DNA of 64,000 nucleotides from Mycobacterium sp. IS-1742 (lineage in GTDB: Bacteria; Actinomycetota; Actinomycetes; Mycobacteriales; Mycobacteriaceae): contig NZ_LQIV01000018.1 in NCBI RefSeq assembly GCF_001500125.1, positions 24,401-88,400 on the forward strand, in the 5' to 3' direction. Below, piece after piece: positions 11,557 to 20,172 of the stretch. The notes under the pieces are model-generated. The model did no database searches and was not told the origin of the DNA. It saw only the letters and a list, made by a program, of their open reading frames with translations. Made by a program: the position numbers and the translations under genes. The number at the start of each line of letters is the position of its first letter. The first letter of the stretch is position 1.

Positions 11557-13242
11557 GTGACCGTCACCGAGCAGTCGCCGCCGCAGGACCGGCCACCACT
11601 GAAACGGGCGTGGTGGCTGCGCCGCTACACGTTCTTCGGCACCGCTGTCGGGCTGGTGTTCCTGTGGTTCTCGCTCACCCCGTCGCTGTTGCCGCGCGGT
11701 CCGCTGTTCCAGGGTCTGGTCAGCGGCGGGGCCGGCGCCACCGGGTACGCGATCGGCGTGTTCGGGGTCTGGCTGGTGCGCTACATGCTCTCCAGGGACA
11801 CCAGTCCGGCGGCTCCGCGGTGGGCCTGGTGGGCGTTGGTGGCGGTCGGCGTCGTCGGCCAGGTGCTGATGATCGTCTACTTCCACGTCTGCCAGGACCA
11901 GGTGCGCGATGCGATGGGCGTGCCGCGGATGGGGTTCTGGGAGCATCCGCTGACCGCGGTGCTGGCCATCGTCGTGCTGTTCGCGCTCGTCGAGGTGGGC
12001 CAACAGATCCGCAGACTGGTCCGCTTCCTGGTCGGACAACTCAATCGTGTTGCGCCGCCGCGGATCTCGGCTGTCGTCGTGGTGGTCCTGCTGTTGGCGC
12101 TGACGGTCGCACTGCTCAATGGCGTCGTGGTCCGCGGGGCGATGAGCGCGATCAACAACACCTTCGAGACGGTCAACGACGAGACCGACCCCGACACCCC
12201 CGCGCCGGAGACCCCGTTGCGTTCGGGCGGTCCGCAGTCGCTGGCCAGCTGGGAGTCGCTGGGCCATCAGGGCCGGATCTTCGTCTCGGGCGGGCCGACG
12301 GTCGAGGAACTCAGCGCCTTCAACGGCGCACCCGCGACCGAACCGATCCGCGCCTACGCCGGCCTCAACTCGGCCGACGGCATCCGCGCGACCGCCGCCC
12401 TGGCCGCCAGGGAACTGCTGCGCACCGGCGGCCTGGACCGCGCGGTCATCGCGGTCGCGACCACCACGGGCACCGGCTGGATCAACGAGGCCGAGGCCTC
12501 CGCGCTGGAGTACATGTACAACGGCGACACCGCCATCGTGTCGATGCAGTACTCGTTCCTGCCCAGCTGGCTGTCGTTCCTCGTCGACAAGGAGAACGCC
12601 CGGCAGGCCGGACAGGCGTTGTTCGAGGCCGTCGACGCGTTGGTGCGCGAGTTGCCCGAGGCCCGGCGTCCGCGTCTGGTGGTGTTCGGCGAGAGCCTGG
12701 GCTCGTTCGGCGGCGAGGCGCCGTTCCTGGCGCTGAACAACCTCATCGCGCGCACCGACGGCGCGCTGTTCTCCGGCCCGACGTTCAACAACACGATCTG
12801 GACCGACCTGACCGGACAGCGCGATCCGGGCTCGCCGGAATGGTTGCCGATCTTCGACAAGGGTGACAACGTCCGCTTCGTCGCCCGCCCGGACGACCTG
12901 GGCCGCCCCGACGATCCTTGGGCCACACCGAGAGTGGTGTACCTGCAGCACGCATCGGACCCGATCGCGTGGTGGAACCCCGACCTGTTGTTCGCCCGCC
13001 CGGACTGGCTGAAGGAACCACCGGGCTACGACCGGACGGCCCGGATGAAATGGATCCCGGTGGTGACGTTCCTGCAGGTGTCGGCGGACATGGCGGTTGC
13101 CGTCGACGTTCCGGACGGCCACGGCCACGTCTACGTCAAGGATGTCGTCAACGGCTGGGCGGCGGTTCTGCAGCCGCCGGGGTGGACGCCGGAGAAGACG
13201 GAGCAACTGCGACCGGTGCTGCACTCCGACGAGAACAGTTAG
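11557..13242 (+). CDS. Membrane-anchored alpha/beta hydrolase (Rv1069c-like)
   Basis: This 561-residue protein has about four to five N-terminal transmembrane helices (residues 25-200). A cytosolic or periplasmic hydrolase domain follows, with the nucleophile elbow GESLG near residue 378 inside VFGESLGSFGGEAPF. Two conserved segments sit at ATTTGTGWINE and QYSFLPSWLSF. This is the mycobacterial abhydrolase_9-type family. GTG is the start, 9 bp after echA8. The substrate is unknown; co-transcription with acyl-CoA enzymes suggests a lipid. Its 3' end overlaps the converging rhodanese gene by 4 bp. Confidence 0.85.
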   Translation: MTVTEQSPPQDRPPLKRAWWLRRYTFFGTAVGLVFLWFSLTPSLLPRGPLFQGLVSGGAGATGYAIGVFGVWLVRYMLSRDTSPAAPRWAWWALVAVGVVGQVLMIVYFHVCQDQVRDAMGVPRMGFWEHPLTAVLAIVVLFALVEVGQQIRRLVRFLVGQLNRVAPPRISAVVVVVLLLALTVALLNGVVVRGAMSAINNTFETVNDETDPDTPAPETPLRSGGPQSLASWESLGHQGRIFVSGGPTVEELSAFNGAPATEPIRAYAGLNSADGIRATAALAARELLRTGGLDRAVIAVATTTGTGWINEAEASALEYMYNGDTAIVSMQYSFLPSWLSFLVDKENARQAGQALFEAVDALVRELPEARRPRLVVFGESLGSFGGEAPFLALNNLIARTDGALFSGPTFNNTIWTDLTGQRDPGSPEWLPIFDKGDNVRFVARPDDLGRPDDPWATPRVVYLQHASDPIAWWNPDLLFARPDWLKEPPGYDRTARMKWIPVVTFLQVSADMAVAVDVPDGHGHVYVKDVVNGWAAVLQPPGWTPEKTEQLRPVLHSDENS

Positions 13243-13613
13243 ACGAGTACGCCTTCGGCCTTGAGCGCGTGGTAGCCGCCGACGACATCGGTGGCCCGGT
13301 GCAGCCCGAGGTCGCGCAGCGACGCCGCGGCCAGACTCGAGGTGTAGCCCTCCGAGCACAGCACCACCCATTCGACGTCGTCGCCGACGGCCTGCGGTAT
13401 CCGGGCGTCGCTGGTGGGATCACAACGCCACTCGAGCACGTTGCGCTCGATCACCAGCGCGGCGGGCACCTCGCCCTCCCGCGCGCGCTGGGCCTGCGGA
13501 CGGATGTCGACGAGCACCGCGCCGCGCTCCAGCGCGGCGGGCACCGCGGCCGCGGGCATGCGCTGCAGCGTGGCGCGGGCCTCGTCGAGTACGCGGTCGA
13601 TGCGACTGGCCAT
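13239..13613 (-). CDS. Rhodanese-like sulfurtransferase
   Basis: This single rhodanese domain has 124 residues. The active-site cysteine is Cys86 in VLCSEGYTSS, at the position that carries the persulfide. No signal peptide is seen. It lies 1 bp downstream of the cysteine dioxygenase gene, so the two are probably co-transcribed. A role in handling sulfane sulfur from cysteine breakdown fits the pair. Position corresponds to Rv1066. Confidence 0.88.
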   Translation of the reverse strand: MASRIDRVLDEARATLQRMPAAAVPAALERGAVLVDIRPQAQRAREGEVPAALVIERNVLEWRCDPTSDARIPQAVGDDVEWVVLCSEGYTSSLAAASLRDLGLHRATDVVGGYHALKAEGVLV

Positions 13614-13614
13614 G

Positions 13615-14145
13615 TCAGCCCTCCGGCGATTCGGTGAGTTCGGTTCGGTTGCGGCGCAACGTCTGTCGATCGGTGACCTCGTAGTAGGACATCGCGGTCA
13701 ACGGCGGCGAGTAGGCGTGCACGCTCAGGGTGGGCCCGCCGGTGGTGTCGGGTGTCCACACCACGTCGTGCACCCAGCCGAGCGGGAACGCGGCCTGATC
13801 GCCCGCCGCCAGGCGCCGCCGTCGCAGGCCGTCACCGTCCCACCGGGTTTCGGACAGCGACCCGGAGACCACGGTCAGCGCGCCGAGCGAACCGCCGTGG
13901 TCGTGCAATTCGGTGGACCGTTCCGGCACCCAGCTGATCAGCCAGATGTCGAGTTCGTCGTCCCCGTGCAGCCGGGTGTACCAGCGGTCGTCGGTGGGGA
14001 CGCCGCCGCGGGGCAGCAGGTGGTCGTAACGCCCGCTGATCAGATCGTCGGCTCCACGGTCGGTGGCGTGCAGCAGGTCGGGCAGGCGCAACCGGGTGGG
14101 CGCGGAGACAGCGGGGACGGCAGGGGCAAGGGTGTGCACGGACAT
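13615..14145 (-). CDS. Cysteine dioxygenase family protein
   Basis: This 176-residue cupin has the thiol-dioxygenase iron triad His81 and His83 (ELHDHGG) and His126 (GWVHDVV). Family members oxidise cysteine or a related thiol such as 3-mercaptopropionate to the sulfinic acid. The start ATG at 14145 is clear. It is coupled to the rhodanese gene, and the pair matches Rv1065-Rv1066 in synteny. Substrate choice among small thiols is not determined by what is visible. Confidence 0.87.
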   Translation of the reverse strand: MSVHTLAPAVPAVSAPTRLRLPDLLHATDRGADDLISGRYDHLLPRGGVPTDDRWYTRLHGDDELDIWLISWVPERSTELHDHGGSLGALTVVSGSLSETRWDGDGLRRRRLAAGDQAAFPLGWVHDVVWTPDTTGGPTLSVHAYSPPLTAMSYYEVTDRQTLRRNRTELTESPEG

Positions 14146-14243
14146 GACGGGAACTCCAGAAGGCAGACGGGTCTGAGGGTGGGCGTCAGGCCCGACAACA
14201 CTCCAGAACCGCGGTCCGCTCCGTCACGGCGGCCAGTGTTGCA

Positions 14244-14249
14244 TAGATT
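14244..14249 (+). promoter_or_regulatory. Putative -10 of leaderless promoter
   Basis: TAGATT lies 6 nt before the lpqV-like ATG at 14256, with no Shine-Dalgarno sequence in between. Confidence 0.5.
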
Positions 14250-14255
14250 GGGCCC

Positions 14256-14693
14256 ATGCGCAGGTGCCTCCCCCGCCTCTTCGCGGCCGTCGCCGTCGCC
14301 GGTGGCGCCGTCCTCACGGGCTGTTCGAGCGGCGGTGACGACGCTGCGGAAACGTCGTCGCCGCAGGCCACCGCCTCGCCGACGACCACGGCCGCCCGCA
14401 CGGCGGCACCGGGTGAGGTGGGTATCTCGCCGGGAGGGGTGACGACGGCCGTCGGCGCCCCGGCCGAGTCCACCGAGGACGAGTACTTCCAGGCCTGCAA
14501 CGCGGCGCGGCTGTGGATGGCCGAACGCGGTGGCGACCCCAAAGCGCAGCTCGAGCCGTATCTCGCCGACATCCAGAAGTCGGACGCGGCCGGCCCCGGC
14601 ACCTTCGGGACGCCATGGTCGCGGCTCGCACCGCCGCGTCAGGCCGCGGTGATCGTCGCCGCCGAGGCCGCCGCCGACCAGTTGTGCGGCTGA
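14256..14693 (+). CDS. lpqV: Lipoprotein LpqV-like
   Basis: This 145-residue secreted lipoprotein has a signal peptide ending in the lipobox LTGC (Cys23). A Ser/Thr/Ala-rich linker follows to about residue 65, then a small globular domain containing FQACNAARLWM and ending in DQLCG. Its two late cysteines may form a disulfide. Function is unknown. The short leader and -10 element suggest leaderless expression. Position matches Rv1064c. Confidence 0.83.
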   Translation: MRRCLPRLFAAVAVAGGAVLTGCSSGGDDAAETSSPQATASPTTTAARTAAPGEVGISPGGVTTAVGAPAESTEDEYFQACNAARLWMAERGGDPKAQLEPYLADIQKSDAAGPGTFGTPWSRLAPPRQAAVIVAAEAAADQLCG

Positions 14694-14733
14694 GTTCGAA
14701 TCACGCTGCGCGAAACGGGCGGACAATGGCGCC

Positions 14734-15771
14734 ATGAGCAAACGCGTCGCTCTGGTACTGGGTAGTGGCGGTGCCCGCGGTTACGCACACATCGGCGTGA
14801 TCGAGGAATTGCGGGAGCGCGACTACGACATCATCGGGATCTCGGGTTCGTCGATGGGCGCGCTGGTCGGGGGCCTGCAGGCGGCCGGCAAGCTCAACCA
14901 GTACTCCGAATGGGCGAAATCGCTGACCCAGCGCGCGGTCCTGCGTCTGCTGGACCCCTCGCTCACCGCGCCGGGCGTGCTGCGCGCCGAGAAGATCCTC
15001 GACGCGGTCCGCGAGATGCTCGGTGAGGTCTGCATCGAGGATCTGCCGGTGCCGTACACCGCGGTCACGACGGATCTGATCGCCGGCCGATCGGTGTGGC
15101 TGCAACGCGGTCCGGTGGACGCGGCGATCCGCGCCTCGATCGCGATCCCCGGCGTCATCACACCCCACGTGCTCGACGGGCGGTTGCTGGCCGACGGCGG
15201 GATTCTCGACCCGCTGCCGATGGCGCCGGTCGCCGCGGTCAACGCCGACGTGACGATCGCGGTGAGCCTCGGGGGCAGCGAGTCCGGCGGGTACGAACCC
15301 GACGTCAGTGAGGGGAATTCCACCGCCGATTGGCTGGACCGCCTGCTGCGCAGCACCTCTGCGCTGCTGGACACGAAGTCGGCGCGCACCGTGCTCGACA
15401 CCCCCGCCGTGCGGTCGATGATGAACCGCTTCGGGACGACCCCGGTGGACGAGGACCTGGAGACCACCGACGACCAACCCGAAACGGACAGCAGCGCCGA
15501 CGAACTCATCGACTCCGCCAAGGAGGTCGCGGTGCCGAAGCTGGGCAGTTTCGAGGTGATGAACCGCACCATCGACATCGCCCAGGCGGCGCTGGCCCGC
15601 CACACCCTCGCCGCGTATCCGCCCGACCTTCTCATCGAGGTGCCCCGGTCAGCGTGCCGCAGTTTGGATTTCCACCGCGCAGCCGAGGTCATCGAGGTGG
15701 GCAGGCGACTGGCCGTCCAGGCGCTCGACCAGTTCGAGCAGCCGCAGTGCGCTGCGCCGCCTCAGACCTGA
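14734..15771 (+). CDS. Patatin-like phospholipase (Rv1063c-like)
   Basis: This 345-residue patatin domain has the glycine-rich oxyanion motif GSGGARG (residues 10-16), nucleophile Ser40 in GSSMG and the dyad Asp in LADGG near residue 153. It should cleave acyl chains from glycerolipids. No signal peptide is seen. A GACAAT hexamer 6 nt before the ATG may be its -10. It converges with a second, smaller patatin gene on the other strand, overlapping it by 10 bp. The pair matches Rv1063c-Rv1062. Confidence 0.9.
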   Translation: MSKRVALVLGSGGARGYAHIGVIEELRERDYDIIGISGSSMGALVGGLQAAGKLNQYSEWAKSLTQRAVLRLLDPSLTAPGVLRAEKILDAVREMLGEVCIEDLPVPYTAVTTDLIAGRSVWLQRGPVDAAIRASIAIPGVITPHVLDGRLLADGGILDPLPMAPVAAVNADVTIAVSLGGSESGGYEPDVSEGNSTADWLDRLLRSTSALLDTKSARTVLDTPAVRSMMNRFGTTPVDEDLETTDDQPETDSSADELIDSAKEVAVPKLGSFEVMNRTIDIAQAALARHTLAAYPPDLLIEVPRSACRSLDFHRAAEVIEVGRRLAVQALDQFEQPQCAAPPQT

Positions 15772-16622
15772 GCCGCGAGGAAGCCGGCGACGTCGGCGGC
15801 CACCCGCCGGCCCTGTGCCCGGCCCGCCTTCGCGGACGGTATCCGGCACGCCGGGTCGAGCGGATTGGCGCCGAACGCCGCCAGCGCCTCATCGTCGGCG
15901 AAGACGCCGAACGTGGGGACCGGGAAGCCGTCCACCTCGGCGACCGCGCCGCTGCCGAACGGCGACGGCGACGACCGGCCGGAGGGCACCAACACCACCG
16001 CGGTGTCGCAGTCGGCGGCGACCGCCATGTTGACGGTGCTGCCGACGCCGCCGTCCATGTAGCGCCGCGTCCCGATCGTCACCGGCGGCCACACGCCCGG
16101 GACGGCGCAACTGGCGGCGACGGCGTCGACCAGGTTCACGCCCGAGGTCCGGTCGAGGGTGACGAGTTCCCCCGTTGCGGTGTCGATCGCCGTCACCCGG
16201 AGCTCACGGTCGGGCCAGTCGTGGCCGGGCAGCCGCTGTTCGATGACCGCGCGGCGCACGTCCTCGGCGACGGTCGGGGTGGACAGCGCGATCTCGCCGA
16301 TGCGTTGCAGCTTCTGGGTGGTCGTCGCGTCCGGATCGGTCATCGCGGCCGTGAACACGCCCATGATCGTCTCGATGCTCACCCCGGGGTCGATCTCGGA
16401 CGTGCTCGGCGCCAATTGCCGGCCGTAGAGGGCCTCGATGCCGAGCCCGCTGCCGATCTGCGCGGCCACGGTGGACCCGGCCGACGTGCCGACCAGGACG
16501 TCGGAGGCCAGCAGCGCCCGCGCGGTGTCGGGTGCCTCGTCGTGGATGCCGCACAGCACCCCGGTCTCCCAGGCGATGCCCGCGATGCCGCCACCGGCCA
16601 GCACCAGTGCTCGCTTCGTCAC
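15762..16622 (-). CDS. Patatin-like phospholipase (Rv1062-like)
   Basis: The GTG at 16622 gives about 286 residues starting TKRALVLAGGG, the patatin oxyanion loop. The catalytic elements are Ser in GTSAGS and Asp in YMDGG. It is smaller than its convergent neighbour and shares only the family motifs, so it is not a recent duplicate. The upstream ATG at 16667 would give an atypical 15-residue extension. It is divergent from the MOSC gene. Confidence 0.88.
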   Translation of the reverse strand: MTKRALVLAGGGIAGIAWETGVLCGIHDEAPDTARALLASDVLVGTSAGSTVAAQIGSGLGIEALYGRQLAPSTSEIDPGVSIETIMGVFTAAMTDPDATTTQKLQRIGEIALSTPTVAEDVRRAVIEQRLPGHDWPDRELRVTAIDTATGELVTLDRTSGVNLVDAVAASCAVPGVWPPVTIGTRRYMDGGVGSTVNMAVAADCDTAVVLVPSGRSSPSPFGSGAVAEVDGFPVPTFGVFADDEALAAFGANPLDPACRIPSAKAGRAQGRRVAADVAGFLAAQV

Positions 16623-16672
16623 AGCCAGGCAGTGTGCCAGGTGGGAGCGCGGCGGGCCGCGTCGCACCGCCC

Positions 16673-16678
16673 TACCCT
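16673..16678 (+). promoter_or_regulatory. Putative -10 of leaderless promoter
   Basis: TACCCT lies 6 nt before the GTG at 16685 of the MOSC gene and matches TAnnnT. It supports this start over in-frame sequence further upstream, which would overlap the divergent patatin gene. Confidence 0.5.
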
Positions 16679-16684
16679 GTACGG

Positions 16685-17335
16685 GTGTCCCGCGTGCTCA
16701 GCGTCAACGTCGCCCGACCGCGGCCGAACCCGGCCAGGGGCGGGAAGGTCACCGGTATCGACAAGGTGCCGACGGACGACGCGGTCCACGTGCGGGCCCC
16801 CGGCCTGCTGCGCACCGGGCTCGGCAGCGGGATCCCGGGGGATGTGATCGGCAACCTCAAGCTGCACGGCGGCGACGACCAGGCGGTGTACGCGTATGCG
16901 CGCGAGGACCTCGACCGCTGGCAGACCGCGTTGGGCCGGCCGTTGACGGACGGCAACTTCGGCGAGAACCTCACCACGTCCGGGGTCGACGTCACCGGCG
17001 CGGTCATCGGCGAGCGGTGGCGGGTCGGTGGCGACGGTCTGCTCCTCGAGGTCACCTCGCCCCGGACGCCGTGCCGGACGTTCGCCGCGTTCCTCGGTGT
17101 CCGGGGGTGGATCAGGACCTTCACCGAGGCCGCCGTTCCCGGTGCGTATCTGCGGGTGATCGAACCCGGATCCGTGCGGGCGGGTGACGGCATCGAGGTC
17201 ATCGAGCGGCCCGACAGCGAGGTCACGGTCGGTCTGGTCTTCCGCGCCATGTTCGGCGAGCCGGATCTGCTGGCTCTGCTACAGGATGTCGACGCGCTTC
17301 CCGACGACATCAAGAAGCGCGCCGCCCGCGTCTGA
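16685..17335 (+). CDS. MOSC domain protein (YiiM-like)
   Basis: This 216-residue MOSC-domain protein shows GNLKLHGGDDQAVYAY, FGENLTTSG and the conserved cysteine region TPCRTFAAF. MOSC proteins bind sulfur carried for molybdenum cofactor or act with Mo enzymes in N-oxide reduction. Whether this one works with the molybdopterin oxidoreductase at 37.9 kb is unknown. The GTG is placed by the leaderless -10. It converges with the DapB-fold gene at 17337. Confidence 0.86.
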   Translation: MSRVLSVNVARPRPNPARGGKVTGIDKVPTDDAVHVRAPGLLRTGLGSGIPGDVIGNLKLHGGDDQAVYAYAREDLDRWQTALGRPLTDGNFGENLTTSGVDVTGAVIGERWRVGGDGLLLEVTSPRTPCRTFAAFLGVRGWIRTFTEAAVPGAYLRVIEPGSVRAGDGIEVIERPDSEVTVGLVFRAMFGEPDLLALLQDVDALPDDIKKRAARV

Positions 17336-17336
17336 G

Positions 17337-18392
17337 TCAGCGCAGCGGTCCGGCCGCCAGTCCGCTGATCAACGGCAGATCGAGGTAGGTGGCGATGCCG
17401 GGAGCGGCGGCGCACACCGCGGGCACGGAGTTCACGCAGTGCGCGGCGGTCGCCACGATGCCGTTGTTGCTCTGCAGGCCGGCCTCGACGCTGTCGGGCT
17501 GAAAACCCTTGACCGTCACCGTGAAATCCGGATTGCCGCGGACCTCCATCTCGTAACGCTCCCCGGCCTCGCCGAACTCCCACGCGGGGTCGAGGTTCTC
17601 CTCCCCCATCAGCCAGTTGACCGTCACACGCACGACCACCTCTCCGTCGACGGTCGCCTCCCAGTGGAACCGCCGCGCCGCGACCTGCCCGGGTTCGATG
17701 GCGCCGATCGGTGACTCGATCGGGGCGGTGGCGACGGCGATCTCCTGCGACGAGCGGATCTTCGGGTCGGCCCGGAACCCCATCTTGTCGACGACCATGC
17801 GCACGGACTGGATGAACCCGCCGTCGAGCAGTTTCTGCATCGGCCCCGACAGCGCGTTGTCCGGGGTGTCGCCGAAGCCCATCACGTAGCGCACCACATC
17901 GGGGGCGTCGTAGGTGCGCAGGTCCGAGAACTCCTCGGCGCGCACGAACGTCACGCCCGTCGACATGATCGACATGACGAGCGGGAACTTCTCGCTGATC
18001 CCGCCCGGCGCGATCCCGGTCCCGTGCAGGGTGACGCCGCCCTCCAGCGCGGCGGCGCGCAGGGGTGCGGCCTCCTTCTCGCCGGGGTAGAACCAGCCGA
18101 CGGGGGTGACCACGTTCTTGCCCGACCGCAGCAGGGCGGCGACCTCCTTCGGGTCGGGCAGCAGCGGCGAGTAGATCACCGCGTCGGCGTCGAGAGCGAG
18201 GATGTCCTCGACGCTGTCGGTGGCGGTGACCCCGATCGGGTCCGTCCCGATCAGCTCGCCGACGTCCTTGCCCGCCTTGGCTTCCGAATGCACCCAGCAG
18301 CCGACGAGTTCGAGGTCGGGGTGTTCGAGGACACCGTTGATCGCCGCGACGCCGACTCCGCCGGTCGCCCACTGCACCACCCGTAACGCCAT
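17337..18392 (-). CDS. DapB N-terminal-fold NAD(P)-binding protein
   Basis: This 351-residue protein has a Rossmann nucleotide site at the N-terminus ([10 protein letters not shown], residues 5-14) and the overall pattern of mycobacterial proteins annotated as dihydrodipicolinate-reductase-like. It lacks the lysine-pathway context, and such paralogues often sit near steroid and lipid genes. A KstR-type palindrome lies 25 bp upstream of its start, shared with the divergent thiolase, so cholesterol-linked control is plausible. The reaction catalysed is unknown. Confidence 0.82.
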   Translation of the reverse strand: MALRVVQWATGGVGVAAINGVLEHPDLELVGCWVHSEAKAGKDVGELIGTDPIGVTATDSVEDILALDADAVIYSPLLPDPKEVAALLRSGKNVVTPVGWFYPGEKEAAPLRAAALEGGVTLHGTGIAPGGISEKFPLVMSIMSTGVTFVRAEEFSDLRTYDAPDVVRYVMGFGDTPDNALSGPMQKLLDGGFIQSVRMVVDKMGFRADPKIRSSQEIAVATAPIESPIGAIEPGQVAARRFHWEATVDGEVVVRVTVNWLMGEENLDPAWEFGEAGERYEMEVRGNPDFTVTVKGFQPDSVEAGLQSNNGIVATAAHCVNSVPAVCAAAPGIATYLDLPLISGLAAGPLR

Positions 18393-18416
18393 CGGACCTC
18401 CTCTTGACCCCCGAAC

Positions 18417-18430
18417 TAGAACGCGTTCTA
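18417..18430. promoter_or_regulatory. KstR-type operator in divergent promoter
   Basis: TAGAACGCGTTCTA is a perfect 14-bp palindrome and fits the published KstR motif TnnAACnnGTTnnA at every fixed position. It sits between the DapB-fold gene (start 18392) and the SCP-x thiolase (start 18476), so one TetR-family repressor site could control both. Confidence 0.8.
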
Positions 18431-18475
18431 TTGTGGTCTACACCACTTCTTCCCATAAGCGAAGGGACCAGCGCC

Positions 18476-19666
18476 ATGCCGCAGAGAGTGTTCGTCGTGG
18501 GTGTCGGAATGACGAAGTTCGAGAAGCCGGGCTCGCGGGAGGGCTGGGACTACCCGCAGATGGCGAAGGAGTCGGGTACCAAGGCGCTCGCCGACGCCGG
18601 TATCGATTACGCGGAGGTGGAGCACGGCTTCGTCGGGTACTGCTCGGGTGACTCCACGTCGGGTCAGCGGGCTCTCTACGAACTCGGCATGACCGGCATC
18701 CCGGTGGTCAACGTCAACAACAACTGCTCCACCGGGTCGACGGCGCTGTACCTGGCCGCTCAGACGATCCGCGGCGGCCTGGCCGACTGCGCCATCGCGC
18801 TCGGCTTCGAGAAGATGCAGCCCGGATCGCTGGGGGGCGGGGCGAGCGACCGGGAGTCCCCGATGGGTCGCCACGTCAAGGCGATGGCCGAGATCGACGA
18901 GTTCGCGATGCCGGTGGCGCCGTGGATGTTCGGCGCAGCCGGCCGCGAACACATGCGTCAGCACGGCAGCACGGCCGAGCATTTCGCAAAGATCGGCTAC
19001 AAGAACCACAAGCATTCGGTCAACAACCCCTACGCCCAGTTCCAGGACGAGTACACCCTCGACGACATCCTCGGCGCGCGGATGATCTCCGATCCGCTGA
19101 CCAAACTGCAGTGTTCACCGACCTCGGACGGGTCGGGCGCGGCGATCCTGGCCGGCGAGGCCTTCGTCGACAGGCACGGGCTCGCCGGCCAGGCCGTGGA
19201 GATCGTCGGGCAGGCGATGACCACCGACTTCGCCAGCACCTTCGACGGGTCCGCCAAGAACCTGATCGGCTACGACATGAACGTCAAAGCCGCGCAACAG
19301 GTCTACGAGCAGTCGGGGCTCGGCCCCGCCGACTTCCAGGTGATCGAACTGCACGACTGTTTCTCGGCCAACGAACTGCTGCTGTACGAGGCGCTGGGCC
19401 TGTGCGGTGAGGGCGAGGCCCCCAAGCTGATCGACAACGGGGACACCACCTACGGCGGGCCGTGGGTGGTCAACCCGTCGGGCGGCCTGATCTCCAAGGG
19501 CCACCCGCTCGGCGCGACCGGTCTGGCGCAGTGCGCCGAGCTCACGTGGCAGCTGCGCGGCACGGCCGACAAGCGCCAGGTCGACAACGTGACAGCGGCG
19601 CTGCAGCACAACATCGGGCTCGGCGGCGCGGCGGTGGTGACCGCCTACCAGCGCGCCGAACGCTGA
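18476..19666 (+). CDS. Lipid-transfer/SCP-x type thiolase
   Basis: This 396-residue non-decarboxylating thiolase of the SCP-x/Ltp group has the nucleophile Cys84 in NNNCSTGST, the [10 protein letters not shown] block, and the C-terminal [10 protein letters not shown] histidine motif. Members act in beta-oxidation or retro-aldol cleavage of sterol side chains. The KstR-type operator in its promoter agrees with a sterol-related role. The ATG at 18476 follows AAGGGA. It could correspond to an Ltp3/Ltp4-type enzyme, but the exact orthologue is not assigned. Confidence 0.88.
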   Translation: MPQRVFVVGVGMTKFEKPGSREGWDYPQMAKESGTKALADAGIDYAEVEHGFVGYCSGDSTSGQRALYELGMTGIPVVNVNNNCSTGSTALYLAAQTIRGGLADCAIALGFEKMQPGSLGGGASDRESPMGRHVKAMAEIDEFAMPVAPWMFGAAGREHMRQHGSTAEHFAKIGYKNHKHSVNNPYAQFQDEYTLDDILGARMISDPLTKLQCSPTSDGSGAAILAGEAFVDRHGLAGQAVEIVGQAMTTDFASTFDGSAKNLIGYDMNVKAAQQVYEQSGLGPADFQVIELHDCFSANELLLYEALGLCGEGEAPKLIDNGDTTYGGPWVVNPSGGLISKGHPLGATGLAQCAELTWQLRGTADKRQVDNVTAALQHNIGLGGAAVVTAYQRAER

Positions 19667-19802
19667 GCGCCGCCTCGTCCCACTGAACCGTCCGGCCCGC
19701 CGCCTCGTATCCACAGCAGGTTCTCGTCGCCGCCGGGAAGCAATACGGCCTCGAAAGCGATGCAGGAAGAGGACAATTGCGGCGGAGGGACGGAGGTCCG
19801 TC

Positions 19803-20117
19803 ATGAACAAGAAGTGGTTGCTCGGCGCGGTGTCCGGAGTGGCGATCGGGGTTCTCGCCGCACCGGCGGGCATTGCCTCCGCACAGGAGTCAGCACAGGA
19901 GACGATCGACCGCCTTCGCAGCGAGGGGTACACGGTCAACATCGACCGGGTCGGATCCGGGCCGCTGAGCGAATGCGTCGTCACCAACGTGCGCAACGCG
20001 AAGTCGACGACATCGTGGTCGCCGATCGACCGCATCGGCCTCGACGACGACATCACCGTGTTCGATCCGGTGGTCGTCAGCCGGTCGGTGTCGGTCACGC
20101 TGAACTGCGCGGGCTGA
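19803..20117 (+). CDS. Small secreted two-cysteine protein
   Basis: This 104-residue protein has a Sec signal peptide cleaved near ASA-QE (residue 27). The mature part has two cysteines, Cys58 (LSECVV) and Cys102 (VTLNCAG), probably disulfide-bonded. A paralogue with the same layout lies at 45817-46152: both have a helix, then a GxxVxxxRVGSxPLxEC segment and a terminal TVSLNC/SVTLNC strand. Function is unknown; this is a mycobacterial exported family. A strong hairpin terminator follows. Confidence 0.78.
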   Translation: MNKKWLLGAVSGVAIGVLAAPAGIASAQESAQETIDRLRSEGYTVNIDRVGSGPLSECVVTNVRNAKSTTSWSPIDRIGLDDDITVFDPVVVSRSVSVTLNCAG

Positions 20118-20127
20118 GACGCCGGAA

Positions 20128-20158
20128 GACCCGACCGGGAGAGGTCACCGGTCGGGTC
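20128..20158. terminator. Bidirectional hairpin terminator
   Basis: An 11-bp perfect stem (GACCCGACCGG and its complement) with a 9-nt loop lies between the converging small secreted gene and dctA. A T tract is poor on both sides, as is usual in mycobacteria. Confidence 0.65.
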
Positions 20159-20172
20159 GTTCCGGGCGCGCG

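Noticed and set aside
10750..13371. Very long antisense frame over echA8 and the hydrolase
   Set aside because: It is a GC-rich shadow; the plus-strand genes have conserved motifs and ribosome or promoter signals.
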